64,000 nucleotides of DNA. It comes from Paraburkholderia silvatlantica. GTDB taxonomy: Bacteria; Pseudomonadota; Gammaproteobacteria; Burkholderiales; Burkholderiaceae. The translations under genes and the position numbers were made by a program. Positions 42,776 through 51,056 of the stretch are shown piece by piece (the first letter of the stretch is position 1; every line of letters starts with the position of its first letter). The stretch is from positions 62,001-126,000 of the forward strand of contig NZ_QEOL01000013.1 of assembly GCF_003096715.1 (NCBI RefSeq), given 5' to 3'. The notes beneath the pieces are model-generated. The model had not been told where the DNA came from and did not search any database. It saw only the letters and a program-made list of their open reading frames with translations.

Positions 42776-43504
42776 GTGTTGACCGAGAAAGAGACTTCGC
42801 GCGCGCGTAAAACGCGCAGCACCCGCCAGATCCTCGGCGTCGACGATCACGCCGATCCGATTTACGAGCGGATCCTGACCGCCGTCATGGAGCACCGGCT
42901 AGTTCCGGGAACCAGGCTTGTCGAAGAAAAGCTCGCCAGCGTGTTCAAGACCAATCGCACGCGCATCCGCAAGGTGCTCGCGCGGCTCACGCATGAAGGC
43001 ATCGTCACGACCATTCCGAACCGCGGCGCGTTCGTCGCGAGTCCTTCGGTGCAGGACGCGCGGCACATTTTCGAGGCGCGGCGCATCCTGGAGCCGGCGC
43101 TGATCCGCACGCTGGTCGTTCGCGCCAATCCCGACGATTTCCGCCGACTGCACGCTCACGTCGCGAAAGAACGTGCGGCGCGCGACAAAGGCGACAAGCA
43201 CGCGGTGATCCGGCTATCGGGAGAATTTCATCTGCTGATCGCCGAGATGGTGGCGAGCCCGCCGCTCACGAGGCTGATGCGCGAACTCGCGTCGCTGACG
43301 TGTCTCATCATCCTGCTGTTCGACTCGCCGAACGTACCCGCGTGTCCGAATCACGAACACACCGAAATCATCGAACTGATGCAGAAGGGTGATCTGGACG
43401 CGGCGATCGCCGCGGCCGTCGGTCATCTCGACCATATCGAAGCGACGCTGGATCTGTCGCTGCCCGAAGACGCGGAAGTCGATCTGTCCGCGATCTTCGG
43501 CTAA
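42776..43504 (+). CDS. GntR family regulator (FadR/FCD type)
   Basis: A 242-residue GntR protein. The winged HTH is in residues 20-95 (DPIYERILTAVMEHRLVPGT, then NRTRIRKVLARLTHEGIVTT and PNRGAFVASPS) and the FCD effector domain follows with the metal-binding His pattern (GEFHLLIAEMVASPP and HEHTEIIELMQKGDLDAAIA). It starts at GTG 42776; the TTG three bases on is an alternative. Divergent from the ABC operon and ahead of the racemase-like gene, whose start is only 13 bp after its stop. It probably controls both. Confidence 0.9.
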   Translation: MLTEKETSRARKTRSTRQILGVDDHADPIYERILTAVMEHRLVPGTRLVEEKLASVFKTNRTRIRKVLARLTHEGIVTTIPNRGAFVASPSVQDARHIFEARRILEPALIRTLVVRANPDDFRRLHAHVAKERAARDKGDKHAVIRLSGEFHLLIAEMVASPPLTRLMRELASLTCLIILLFDSPNVPACPNHEHTEIIELMQKGDLDAAIAAAVGHLDHIEATLDLSLPEDAEVDLSAIFG

Positions 43505-43516
43505 TCAGTGAACGCC

Positions 43517-44260
43517 ATGAACCTGCTGATCGTCAATCCGAACATCACGCCCGGTGTCACCACGCTGATCGAAGCGGAAGCATGTCGCGTCGCGCACGCC
43601 GACACGCATATCGAAATGGCGACCGCGGCGAGCGGGGTCGCGTACATCGAGACGCGTTTCGAGGCGCTGCTCGGCGCGTATGCTGCCGCGACCATCGCGG
43701 GCGAGCGGTATGGCCGCTACGACGCGCTGATGGTGGCCGCATTCGGCGATCCGGGGCTGCTGGAACTGCGCGAGGTGCTCGACGTGCCGGTGGTCGGCAT
43801 GACCGAGGCCGCCTTGATGACGGCCGGGCAGATGGGCCAGCGCATCGGTATTATCGCGATTTCGCGGCGCATCACCGCGTGGTATCGCGAATGCGTCGAT
43901 CGCTACGGCATGCTCGGCCGGCTCGCGGGCATCCGCCATCTGGACCGCCCGCTGCGCGATCCGTCGACGGTGCAGCAGGATCACGGCGCGCGTCTCGTCG
44001 AACTGAGCCGGGAGGCGGTCGAACAGGACGGCGCGGACGTGTTGATTCTCGCGGGCGCGCCGCTCGCGGGGCTCGCACGCGGCGTGGCGGGCGAACTGTC
44101 GGTACCGGTTGTCGATGGTGTGTCGAGCGCGGTGTGCCAGGCGGAGACGCTCGCCAGACTGAAACCGATCCAGCCGACGGCCGGCAGCTTCGCGAAGCCG
44201 CCGGCCAAGCCGCGTGTGGGCTTGCCGGAGAGTGGGATCGGGCGGCTGCTGGCCAGATAA
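43517..44260 (+). CDS. Asp/Glu/hydantoin racemase-fold protein lacking both catalytic Cys
   Basis: A 247-residue protein of the Asp/Glu/hydantoin racemase superfamily, starting MNLLIVNPNITPGVTTLIEA (GTG at 43508 is an alternative start). In true racemases two Cys, in the patterns ACFGDPG and GCAGM, take and give the proton. Here these positions read VAAFGDPG (Ala 75) and LAGAPLAG (Gly 180). Without the Cys pair it is unlikely to be a racemase by the usual mechanism; a lyase, decarboxylase or isomerase role fits better. It is encoded directly after the GntR regulator of the ABC operon, so it should act on the same substrate class. Confidence 0.85.
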   Translation: MNLLIVNPNITPGVTTLIEAEACRVAHADTHIEMATAASGVAYIETRFEALLGAYAAATIAGERYGRYDALMVAAFGDPGLLELREVLDVPVVGMTEAALMTAGQMGQRIGIIAISRRITAWYRECVDRYGMLGRLAGIRHLDRPLRDPSTVQQDHGARLVELSREAVEQDGADVLILAGAPLAGLARGVAGELSVPVVDGVSSAVCQAETLARLKPIQPTAGSFAKPPAKPRVGLPESGIGRLLAR

Positions 44261-44426
44261 TGCAGAAATGCCCTGCGGATGGCGCAGCAACGTCGGCGTT
44301 TACACCGTCATTGCGGATGGCGCGGTCGACGCCTCGGTTCCTTGGCCAGGCGGTCCTGCGGTGTCAGGTGTGCATGCTCCGCACTTTCCTTGCCTGGGCT
44401 CAAATTCGCGCAGAACGTGTCGATGT

Positions 44427-44971
44427 TCAGCCGTACATCGCCCGGCCGGAGTGCGTCATGCGGGCCGCCGCCGTGTTGCGGAAAAGGATCGGCGTGAACT
44501 CGATGTCGGGTTCCTGGGTGCCGGGGCAGGTGAGCCCGAAATCGGCCTCGCCGCGCGCGACCGCGAGAAACACCACCGACGACGTTTCGTCGATCAGGCG
44601 CACGCGGAGGCCCGGATACAGCTCGTGATACGTGCGCACCGTGCCTGGCAGAAAGAAGCTGACCGCTGATGGCACGCACGCGATCGCCACGAGGCCGGAC
44701 ATGCGATGGCCGAGGTCCTCCAAGCCGAACAGCAACTTTCGGGTTCGCTCAGCACGTGGCGCGCTTTTTCGACGAACGAGCGGCCCGCGACGGTCAGTTC
44801 CATCTTGCGCGTGGGGCGCTCGAACAGCCGCACGCCGAGCGCGTCTTCGAGTTTTTCGACGCGTCGCGACAGCGCCAATGGCGACAGGTTGAGCGTGTCT
44901 GCGGCGGCGCGGACACTACCGGGATCGGCGGAAGCGACGAAGGCGCGAAGGTCGGAGAGATCGAAGTTCAT
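44427..44971 (-). pseudogene. LysR regulator, frameshifted and truncated
   Basis: Starts MNFDLSDLRAFVASADPGSV at 44971 and has the HTH (SPLALSRRVEKLEDALGVRL) and a short linker. The frame breaks near 44720; the effector part reads LEDLGHRMSGLVAIACVPSA in another frame and ends in HSGRAMYG at 44427, well short of the usual 290-300 residues. Not functional. Confidence 0.78.
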
Positions 44972-45199
44972 CGGCTGAAGCGGGGCTGCGGCGGAATGGA
45001 CGGCATGAGTGGAGCAATCAGCAAACCATCTTGCGGGTTCGAAAGCCCGGATCTGGCGACGAACATGCTGGTGAATGTCGCCAGGGGCCCGGGACCGGCA
45101 CGACCTCGCAGTTCGGCGTAGGCGGTCAGGTGACGCGGTGACGTCGGATGCCTTTGATTCGCGGCAACGAGGATACCTAGGCCGCCGCATCCGCCGTTT

Positions 45200-45456
45200 C
45201 GATCGCCGATATCCGCCGCATGTACACTGGCGCAATCGTCGCAGCCGGCGGGTTCACTGCGGAAAGTGCGCGGCCGGCCGTCGACGCGGGCGGCGTCGAT
45301 CTTGTCGCTTTGGGGCGGCTGTTCATCTCGAACCCCGACCCACCGGAACGGCTGTGCTCGGGCGCACCGCTGAATCGCTACGACCGGACAACGTTCTACG
45401 GTGGCAACGCGCGAGGCTATACCGACTACGGTTTCCATCAACCGGAGACGGTCTGA
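45200..45456 (+). pseudogene. Old yellow enzyme (NADH:flavin oxidoreductase), C-terminal scrap
   Basis: About 85 codons: GAIVAAGGFTAESARPAV, then DLVALGRLFISNPDPPERL and NRYDRTTFYGGNARGYTDYG, the C-terminal FMN-binding end of OYE/NemA-type proteins. The catalytic barrel with the substrate His/Asn is gone; nothing upstream resembles it. Confidence 0.75.
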
Positions 45457-45588
45457 TTGCAGTGGGTTGCGCCCGGTTGCCAGCGAGTGTTCCGCGTCGG
45501 CCGTACCGTGCACGATTGCCGGTACGGTTGTTTTCTCTTTCGCGTCGTCGGGCCGCCCGTCGAACAACAGAACGGAGCAGGGGATTGC

Positions 45589-46512
45589 ATGGACCGGATG
45601 GCAGCAATGGAAACGTTCGTCGCGGTAGTCGAGGCGGGGTCGTTCTCGGCCGCTGCGCGGCGTCTGGCACTAGGGCAGCCCGCGGTATCGAAATCCGTCG
45701 CGCAGCTTGAAGATCATCTGGGCGCGCGGCTGCTGTTGCGTTCGACGCGTGGTCTGACGCCGACGGACGCCGGACAGCGCTTTTACGAACATGCGCGCCT
45801 CTCGATCGAGGAGGCCGACCATGCGGAACAGGCCGTGCATGAATCGTCCGCGGGTTTGTCGGGCCGTCTGCGCGTCAGCGCTGCAGTGACATTTTCCCGG
45901 CTGCACGTGCTGCCCGCGCTCAAGATTTTTCTCGACCGCCACCCGAAGCTCGAACTCGATGTCATCCTCGACGACCGCTCGATCGACCTGCTCGAGGAGG
46001 GCGTGGACGTCGCGCTGAGAATGGGCTCCCTCGACGATTCATCGATGGCCGCACGCCATATCTCGCAGAGTCGCCGTCTCGTGGTGGGTACACCGGATTA
46101 TTTCGCGCAGACGGGCGTGCCCGGCACGCCGGCCGAACTGAGCCATCATCAGGCCATCGTCTACTCGCTACGCGGCGGCGGGGAATCGTGGGCGTTCAGC
46201 CAGAACAGCACCGAAGTCGCCGTCGTGGTGTCCGGCCGTGTGCGCGTGAGCGCTGCCGAAGGTATGCGCACGGCCGTACTCGGTCACCTGGGCCTCGCGA
46301 TCGCGTCGGAATGGATGTTCTCGCCCGAACTAGGCGACGGCACCGTGCAGGCGGTGCTCACGGATTGGAGCTTGCCGCCCGTCGATCTGTGGGCGGTTTT
46401 TCCGGCCGGACGCATGCCGACGTCGAAGGCGCGCGCGTTCGTTGCGTTCGTCGAGGAAGTATTAGGTGCAACGGCGGGCGCCGCTGCGCCGGGGCTCGCA
46501 TCAGAAGCCTAG
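45589..46512 (+). CDS. LysR family transcriptional regulator
   Basis: A 307-residue LysR protein starting MDRMAAMETFVAVVEAGSF at ATG 45589, preceded by GGAGCAGGGG. The HTH is in the first 65 residues (QPAVSKSVAQLEDHLGARLL); the effector domain contains GRLRVSAAVTFSRLHVLPAL. The longer frame upstream is not used. Its last 12 bp overlap the 3' end of the convergent SDR gene. Likely target: the SDR or the lost OYE gene upstream. Confidence 0.88.
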   Translation: MDRMAAMETFVAVVEAGSFSAAARRLALGQPAVSKSVAQLEDHLGARLLLRSTRGLTPTDAGQRFYEHARLSIEEADHAEQAVHESSAGLSGRLRVSAAVTFSRLHVLPALKIFLDRHPKLELDVILDDRSIDLLEEGVDVALRMGSLDDSSMAARHISQSRRLVVGTPDYFAQTGVPGTPAELSHHQAIVYSLRGGGESWAFSQNSTEVAVVVSGRVRVSAAEGMRTAVLGHLGLAIASEWMFSPELGDGTVQAVLTDWSLPPVDLWAVFPAGRMPTSKARAFVAFVEEVLGATAGAAAPGLASEA

Positions 46513-47226
46513 CTTGCCAATTGATGCGCCACCGTCCACGTACAGCGTCTGTCCGGTCATGAAGCCCGCGTCGTCCGAGAGCAGGAACGCGATGGTCGCC
46601 GCGATCTCGTCGGGTTTGACAAAGCGACCCACCAGCACGGCGGAGAGGTAACGCCGTTCGCTTTCGCTGCCGGGCTGGTTGTTCGCGCGGAACAGTTCGG
46701 TTTCGGTCGGTCCCGGCGCGACCGCGTTGACCGTGATGCCGGTATCCGCGAGTTCCAGCGCCCACGAACGCGCGAAGCTGACGAGCGCCGCCTTCGCGGC
46801 CGCATAGGCGGTGCGCCCGGTCATGCCGAGAATCGTCAGGCTGGAGATGTTGACGACGCGGCCCCGGCGGCGCGAACGCATGCCGGGCAGCAACGCCTGC
46901 ACGGTCTGCACGGCCGGATGCAGATTGACCGCGAACACGTCGTCCAGCGAACCGAGGTCGACATGGCCGATGCGCTGCGGCTTCACGAGACCGACGTTGT
47001 TGACGACGCCGTCGAAGGCGAAGCGGCGCGTCAGCTCCTGCAATACGGCGTCCGTTGCAGCGCGGTCGCTGAGATCGACGCTCACGAGTTCGCCGGGGAA
47101 GTCGGCATCGCTGCGTGCGAGGCCGACGACCCGGTGACCGGCGCTCACGAGCCGCTTGCTGAGTGCGAGGCCAATGCCTTTGGTCGCGCCGGTGATCAGG
47201 AAGGTACGCTGAATGAGTTGAGTCAT
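46501..47226 (-). CDS. SDR family oxidoreductase
   Basis: A 241-residue classical SDR. TGATKGIGLALSKRL binds the dinucleotide, VVNNVGLVKP is the NNAG-type motif, and SSLTILGMTGRTAYAAAKAA holds the catalytic Ser and Tyr-x-x-x-Lys. GQTLYVDGGASIGKLGF is the usual C-terminus. 3-ketoacyl-reductase-like proteins of this type have variable substrates. Convergent and overlapping with the LysR gene ending at 46512. Confidence 0.92.
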   Translation of the reverse strand: MTQLIQRTFLITGATKGIGLALSKRLVSAGHRVVGLARSDADFPGELVSVDLSDRAATDAVLQELTRRFAFDGVVNNVGLVKPQRIGHVDLGSLDDVFAVNLHPAVQTVQALLPGMRSRRRGRVVNISSLTILGMTGRTAYAAAKAALVSFARSWALELADTGITVNAVAPGPTETELFRANNQPGSESERRYLSAVLVGRFVKPDEIAATIAFLLSDDAGFMTGQTLYVDGGASIGKLGF

Positions 47227-47296
47227 CTGCGGAGTGTCACAAGAAAATCACCGCCCTGGTGTGTCGCCTCGGGGCGGTACAAGGGAGAGGGTTGTG

Positions 47297-47968
47297 TCAA
47301 GCGCGGCCTGCGGCCTTCTCGAGCACCGGGATCATGTCGGCCGGATCAGGGCGATGCGTGTAGTCGGGGTTGACCTCCGAGTACAGCGCGACGCCGTCCT
47401 GACTGATCACGTAGCGCGCTGGCATCGGCAGTGTCCACGACGGATCGTTGTTGAACGCGGGCAGGTCGTTATTCAGCTTCTGGTAGAGCGCGACCAGATA
47501 ATCGGGCAGCGTGAAACGCAGGCCGAACGCCGCGCCGGTTTCGCCTTTTTCGTCGCTCAGTACCAGAAAGTTGAGGCTGTTATCGCGTACCGACTTGCGG
47601 CTGTTGACCGGCGTCTGCGGCGAGATCGCGACGACGTTCGCACCCAGCGCACGAATCTGCAGCAGCACCTCGTTCAGCGCCTGCAACTCGATGTTGCAGT
47701 ACGGACACCACACGCCGCGATAGAACGTGACGACGAGCGGTCCTTGCGTGAGCAGGTCCGCGGACGAGACCGGGCGGCCGTTCTGATCGTTCAGACTGAA
47801 TTGCGGCGCGCGGTCTCCGGCCTTGATCGCGCGGCCCGCCTGGCCGCTCGCGACAAGTTCGGCCGTGGCGCGTTCCATGACAGGGTGGATCTCCGGCGGC
47901 GCATTGAACGGTGGTTTGCCGGACTTGAAGTCCGCCTTGAATGCATCGAGTTTTTGCTGCAGGGACAT
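47297..47968 (-). CDS. Peroxiredoxin-like (AhpC/TSA) family protein
   Basis: A 223-residue protein with a thioredoxin fold: KAGDRAPQFSLNDQNGRPVS, then VVTFYRGVWCPYCNIELQAL with the redox CxxC. It resembles the AhpC/TSA-type proteins found with AhpD-like enzymes. It starts at the ATG at 47968 (MSLQQKLDAF). The upstream gene on the same strand is a broken AhpD/CMD-family gene, its presumable redox partner. Confidence 0.88.
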   Translation of the reverse strand: MSLQQKLDAFKADFKSGKPPFNAPPEIHPVMERATAELVASGQAGRAIKAGDRAPQFSLNDQNGRPVSSADLLTQGPLVVTFYRGVWCPYCNIELQALNEVLLQIRALGANVVAISPQTPVNSRKSVRDNSLNFLVLSDEKGETGAAFGLRFTLPDYLVALYQKLNNDLPAFNNDPSWTLPMPARYVISQDGVALYSEVNPDYTHRPDPADMIPVLEKAAGRA

Positions 47969-47994
47969 GATGGTTTCTCCGTCGTTCGTTACTG

Positions 47995-48561
47995 TTATGC
48001 CGAAACTGCCTGCGGCTTCGTCCACTCGTTGCCCTGCATGAACGCGTCATACGGCGAGTGCACGATGTGGTTTGTGTAGTTGCTCATGACCTTGGTCGCG
48101 ACGCCAAAAATCACTTCGAGCACGTTGCGGCGCGTGTAGCCGGCAGCGAAGAACGCGTCGACCTCAACGTCCGGCACGAATCCGCGCTCGCGGACAACGA
48201 GCGTCGTGAAGCGATGCAGTGCTTCGAGCTTCGCATCGGGCAGCGGCGTGCCGGCGCGCAGTGCGGCAATCACGCCTTCGTCCATGTGGATCATCTTCGC
48301 GAGTGTGCTGTGGCCCGCCATGCACTAATGGCAGTCGTTCTCGAAGTTCGAGGTCAGATAGACGACCTGCTGCTCGTGTGGTGTCAGCGTGCTTTTCGAA
48401 AACAGGTCCCACAGCGCCGAGTAACCGGCCAGCAGTTCCGGCGCTTCGGCCATGTACGACTGCAGGTTGGGCACGAAGCCGAACGCTTTTTTCGTGCCAT
48501 CAAGAAGGGCTTTGGATGCTTCGGGCGCGTCGTCGATCGTGTGTTTCAGGAAGATGCTCAT
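47995..48561 (-). pseudogene. Carboxymuconolactone decarboxylase (AhpD-like) protein, nonsense mutation
   Basis: Would be about 188 residues. The frame is continuous from ATG 48561 (MSIFLKHTIDDAPEASKALL) except for a TAG at 48325-48327. It sits inside the catalytic motif, ENDCH-stop-CMAGHSTLAK, where relatives read CHYC, so one base change in a Tyr codon explains it. The rest (FTTLVVRERGFVPDVEV, VLEVIFGVATKVMSN) is intact to 47995. The loss looks recent. It is encoded just upstream of the peroxiredoxin gene. Confidence 0.8.
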
Positions 48562-48690
48562 CGCGGTTAAGGAGTTGAGTTACGGTGAGCAAATGATCGG
48601 ACGGAGTGCGCCTTTGGAGAAGGTCGCCAGCAGCAATAACAGCCATTACCATGTGGAATGGCGGTCAGACCGGAGGCGCTTCAGCTTTAC

Positions 48691-48831
48691 GGGCTGCTCG
48701 ATAGCGCGATTGGAAACGTTAAGGCGAGCGGCGATCCGTCGTCGACCGTCGGCATGCTCAACAGTGGGCAGATCACGTCGTTCTACGGCATGCGCGGCAG
48801 CGAGGACCTGGGCGGCGACGTGAAGGCCGGG
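48691..48831 (+). pseudogene. Porin N-terminal scrap
   Basis: The frame reads LQLYGLLDSAIGNVKASGDP and FYGMRGSEDLGGDVKAG, the first strands of a Burkholderia Porin_4 protein, without signal peptide or the remaining 330 residues. It may be a leftover of a porin linked to the neighbouring genes. Confidence 0.65.
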
Positions 48832-49004
48832 AGGCCTGAAGCGCCAACGAAGTGCATGCCTCTCTGGACGGTATCCGCCGTCGTACGAAGGTCCAACGCG
48901 CCTGGGTCTTCCGTGATTTAATCTGGCCCTATATAAATCGGGGACATGGCCGTATGGTCACGAACTTTTCGTGTCGCCACCATTGAGAAAAATATTCGGC
49001 AGCT

Positions 49005-49922
49005 ATGACCTCAGCGAATACCGATCTTTTGCGAACACGGCCTTCTATCAAGGCGCTCCTGGTGTTCAATACCGTTGCGAAACATATGAATTTCCTTCGG
49101 GCCGCCGAAGAACTCCACATGACTTAGAGCGCGTCGGGTCGGCAGGTGAAGGCGCTTGAGGAACATCTGGGTGTCGTGCTGTTCAAACGTGGTCCCCGTG
49201 GTCTGTCATTCACCCAGGAGGGCGATCTGCTGTATGACTACTCCCAGCGAGCATTCGATACGCTCGGGACGGGTGTGCGGCACCTATCGGTCAGCGCTGG
49301 AAGGGAGACGCTGGTCGTTTCCGTAGCACGAAGCTTTGCCGACTGCGTGCTTTGCAGGAGAATCGGTGGCTTTGTGAAGTCGAATCCGTGGATTGATCTC
49401 AGGCTTGACGTTCACCGTTACTTTGCAGACCTGGAGTCTTCCGGGGTGGATATCTCCATTCGACTCGGAGGTGGCTTATGGGATGGGTATCGCACGCTTG
49501 CGATCAGCGACGACAGCGTCGGTGCGGTTTGCGCTCCCGATCTCGCTCAGCACTACGAAAAAATAAGGCCGTCTGACGCACTCAAGGAGGGGTTGCTGCT
49601 GAGAAACATCGAACGGGATTACTGGCAGAAGCGGCAGGAAAGGGGGAACCTGACGCCTGATCTCGAGGCAAGCCCGGTAATCCGCTTCAACGATTCTGCG
49701 CCAATGCTCGAGGCGGCCAAAGGTGGCGTCGGGCTCTGTCTGACGCGGCTTACATTGGCATCGGATTCGTTGGCCGAGGGGGCGCTCAAGAAATTGTGGG
49801 ACCAAGAGCTTCGCGATGGTCAACGGTACTACGCTGTCTGCGCTAAACGCACAAACGCTCGGCGTGCCGTGGAGCTGTTTATGCAGTGGCTGGAGTCGGA
49901 ATTCCGATGCTCCGAACTGTAG
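49005..49922 (+). pseudogene. LysR regulator with amber codon in the HTH
   Basis: Starts at ATG 49005. Forty codons give LRTRPSIKALLVFNTVAKHM and NFLRAAEELHMT, then a TAG at 49125-49127 falls where relatives have Gln (HMTQSAVSRQV). The frame continues without shift to 49922 (RQVKALEEHLGVVLFKRGPR; effector domain; end SEFRCSEL). A GTG at 49146 could start a protein lacking half the HTH, but it could not bind DNA normally. Probably a recent point mutation (CAG to TAG). Confidence 0.82.
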
Positions 49923-50009
49923 CGAAAATCTGTTCACTAACCAATACTACGCCTGCGTCGTGGCGTGGCCCTTCCTTTCAGAACTGCGAGCACGACACCG
50001 TTTCAGTGC

Positions 50010-50927
50010 TCAGGAGATTACTTGCCACGCGGCGAAAACCTCCCCCAGGAAGTCGATAAACACGCGGACCTTGTGATCAAGCGTCGCGCGACGCGCATAC
50101 AACGCATTAAGCTCGAGATCGTGTGTTCGATGCCAGTCCGGAAGCACGATCTCCAGCTCATCATTTGAAAGTCGACCGGACATGATGTGTGTGGAGACAA
50201 GCGCGATTCCGCCGCCACTCACTGCCTGACGCAGAACCGTGACCGACTCATTCGTGATCAATACGGGCTTGACCGGAATTTCGACAGCCTCTCCGGCGCT
50301 ACTGCTCAGTTGCAACGTCAGGCCAGGAATCTCCCTGCCAACAAACAGAATGTCATGCCGTGTCAGATCTAGTGGCGACAACGGTCTTCCCGCCCGATCA
50401 AGGTACCCTGGACTCGCGGCAAGCTTCGCGCGCGACCACCCAAGGGGACGTGCAACATACCCTGACTCAGGCAGTGGTCCGGTGCGCAACGCAACGTCAA
50501 TCCCGTGTTCAATCAGGTCCAGGGGGCTATTGTTATAGATCAGCACGAGTTGGACCTTGGGGTACCGGCTTCGAAATTCGGCGAGCAGCGGCTCCAGCTC
50601 AATCAACCCGATCGCATACGGGACCAGGATACGCAGCGTGCCCTCGGGTTCAGTCTTCAGGGCGCGGACCGAGCGCTCGGCCTCCTGCAGGATGCCCTCC
50701 GCACGCAGGCAACGTTCGTAAAAATCGTGCCCTGCCTCCGTTACCGAAACCCGGCGGGTGGTTCGATGCAATAGTTGCACCCCCAAATCATCCTCAAGCA
50801 GTTTTATCTTGCGGCTTGTCCTGCTAAGCGTTAATCCGAGCTGCGAAGCCGCGCCCGTGAAACTCCCGCGCTCGACAACCCGAAGAAATATCTGGATACT
50901 TTCAAGGTCCATTTGAGTAAATTCCAT
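50010..50927 (-). CDS. LysR family transcriptional regulator
   Basis: A 305-residue LysR protein, HTH SIQIFLRVVERGSFTGAASQ and SRTSRKIKLLEDDLGVQLLH, effector domain TLRILVPYAIGLIELEPLLA. Divergent from the FUSC gene at 51057, with 129 bp between. AaeR, a LysR protein, is divergent from the aromatic-acid efflux genes aaeXAB in E. coli, so this pair resembles a shortened version. The in-frame ATG at 50912 is an alternative start. Confidence 0.9.
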   Translation of the reverse strand: MEFTQMDLESIQIFLRVVERGSFTGAASQLGLTLSRTSRKIKLLEDDLGVQLLHRTTRRVSVTEAGHDFYERCLRAEGILQEAERSVRALKTEPEGTLRILVPYAIGLIELEPLLAEFRSRYPKVQLVLIYNNSPLDLIEHGIDVALRTGPLPESGYVARPLGWSRAKLAASPGYLDRAGRPLSPLDLTRHDILFVGREIPGLTLQLSSSAGEAVEIPVKPVLITNESVTVLRQAVSGGGIALVSTHIMSGRLSNDELEIVLPDWHRTHDLELNALYARRATLDHKVRVFIDFLGEVFAAWQVIS

Positions 50928-50959
50928 CAGAAAATACGTAGTTATAGTTATTTTCCACC

Positions 50960-50984
50960 ATAATTCTGGGTATCACGCAATTAT
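50960..50984. promoter_or_regulatory. Candidate LysR box between the LysR and FUSC genes
   Basis: ATAATT, 13 bases, AATTAT. The inverted half-sites and AT content fit a T-N11-A LysR site; the box sits 73 bp before the FUSC start and 33 bp from the LysR start. Confidence 0.55.
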
Positions 50985-51056
50985 CCTACCTAGTAAAACA
51001 AACACTCGCGCCGGCGTACGATTATCTCAGGGTTTACGCGAACGTATGATCGCGGC

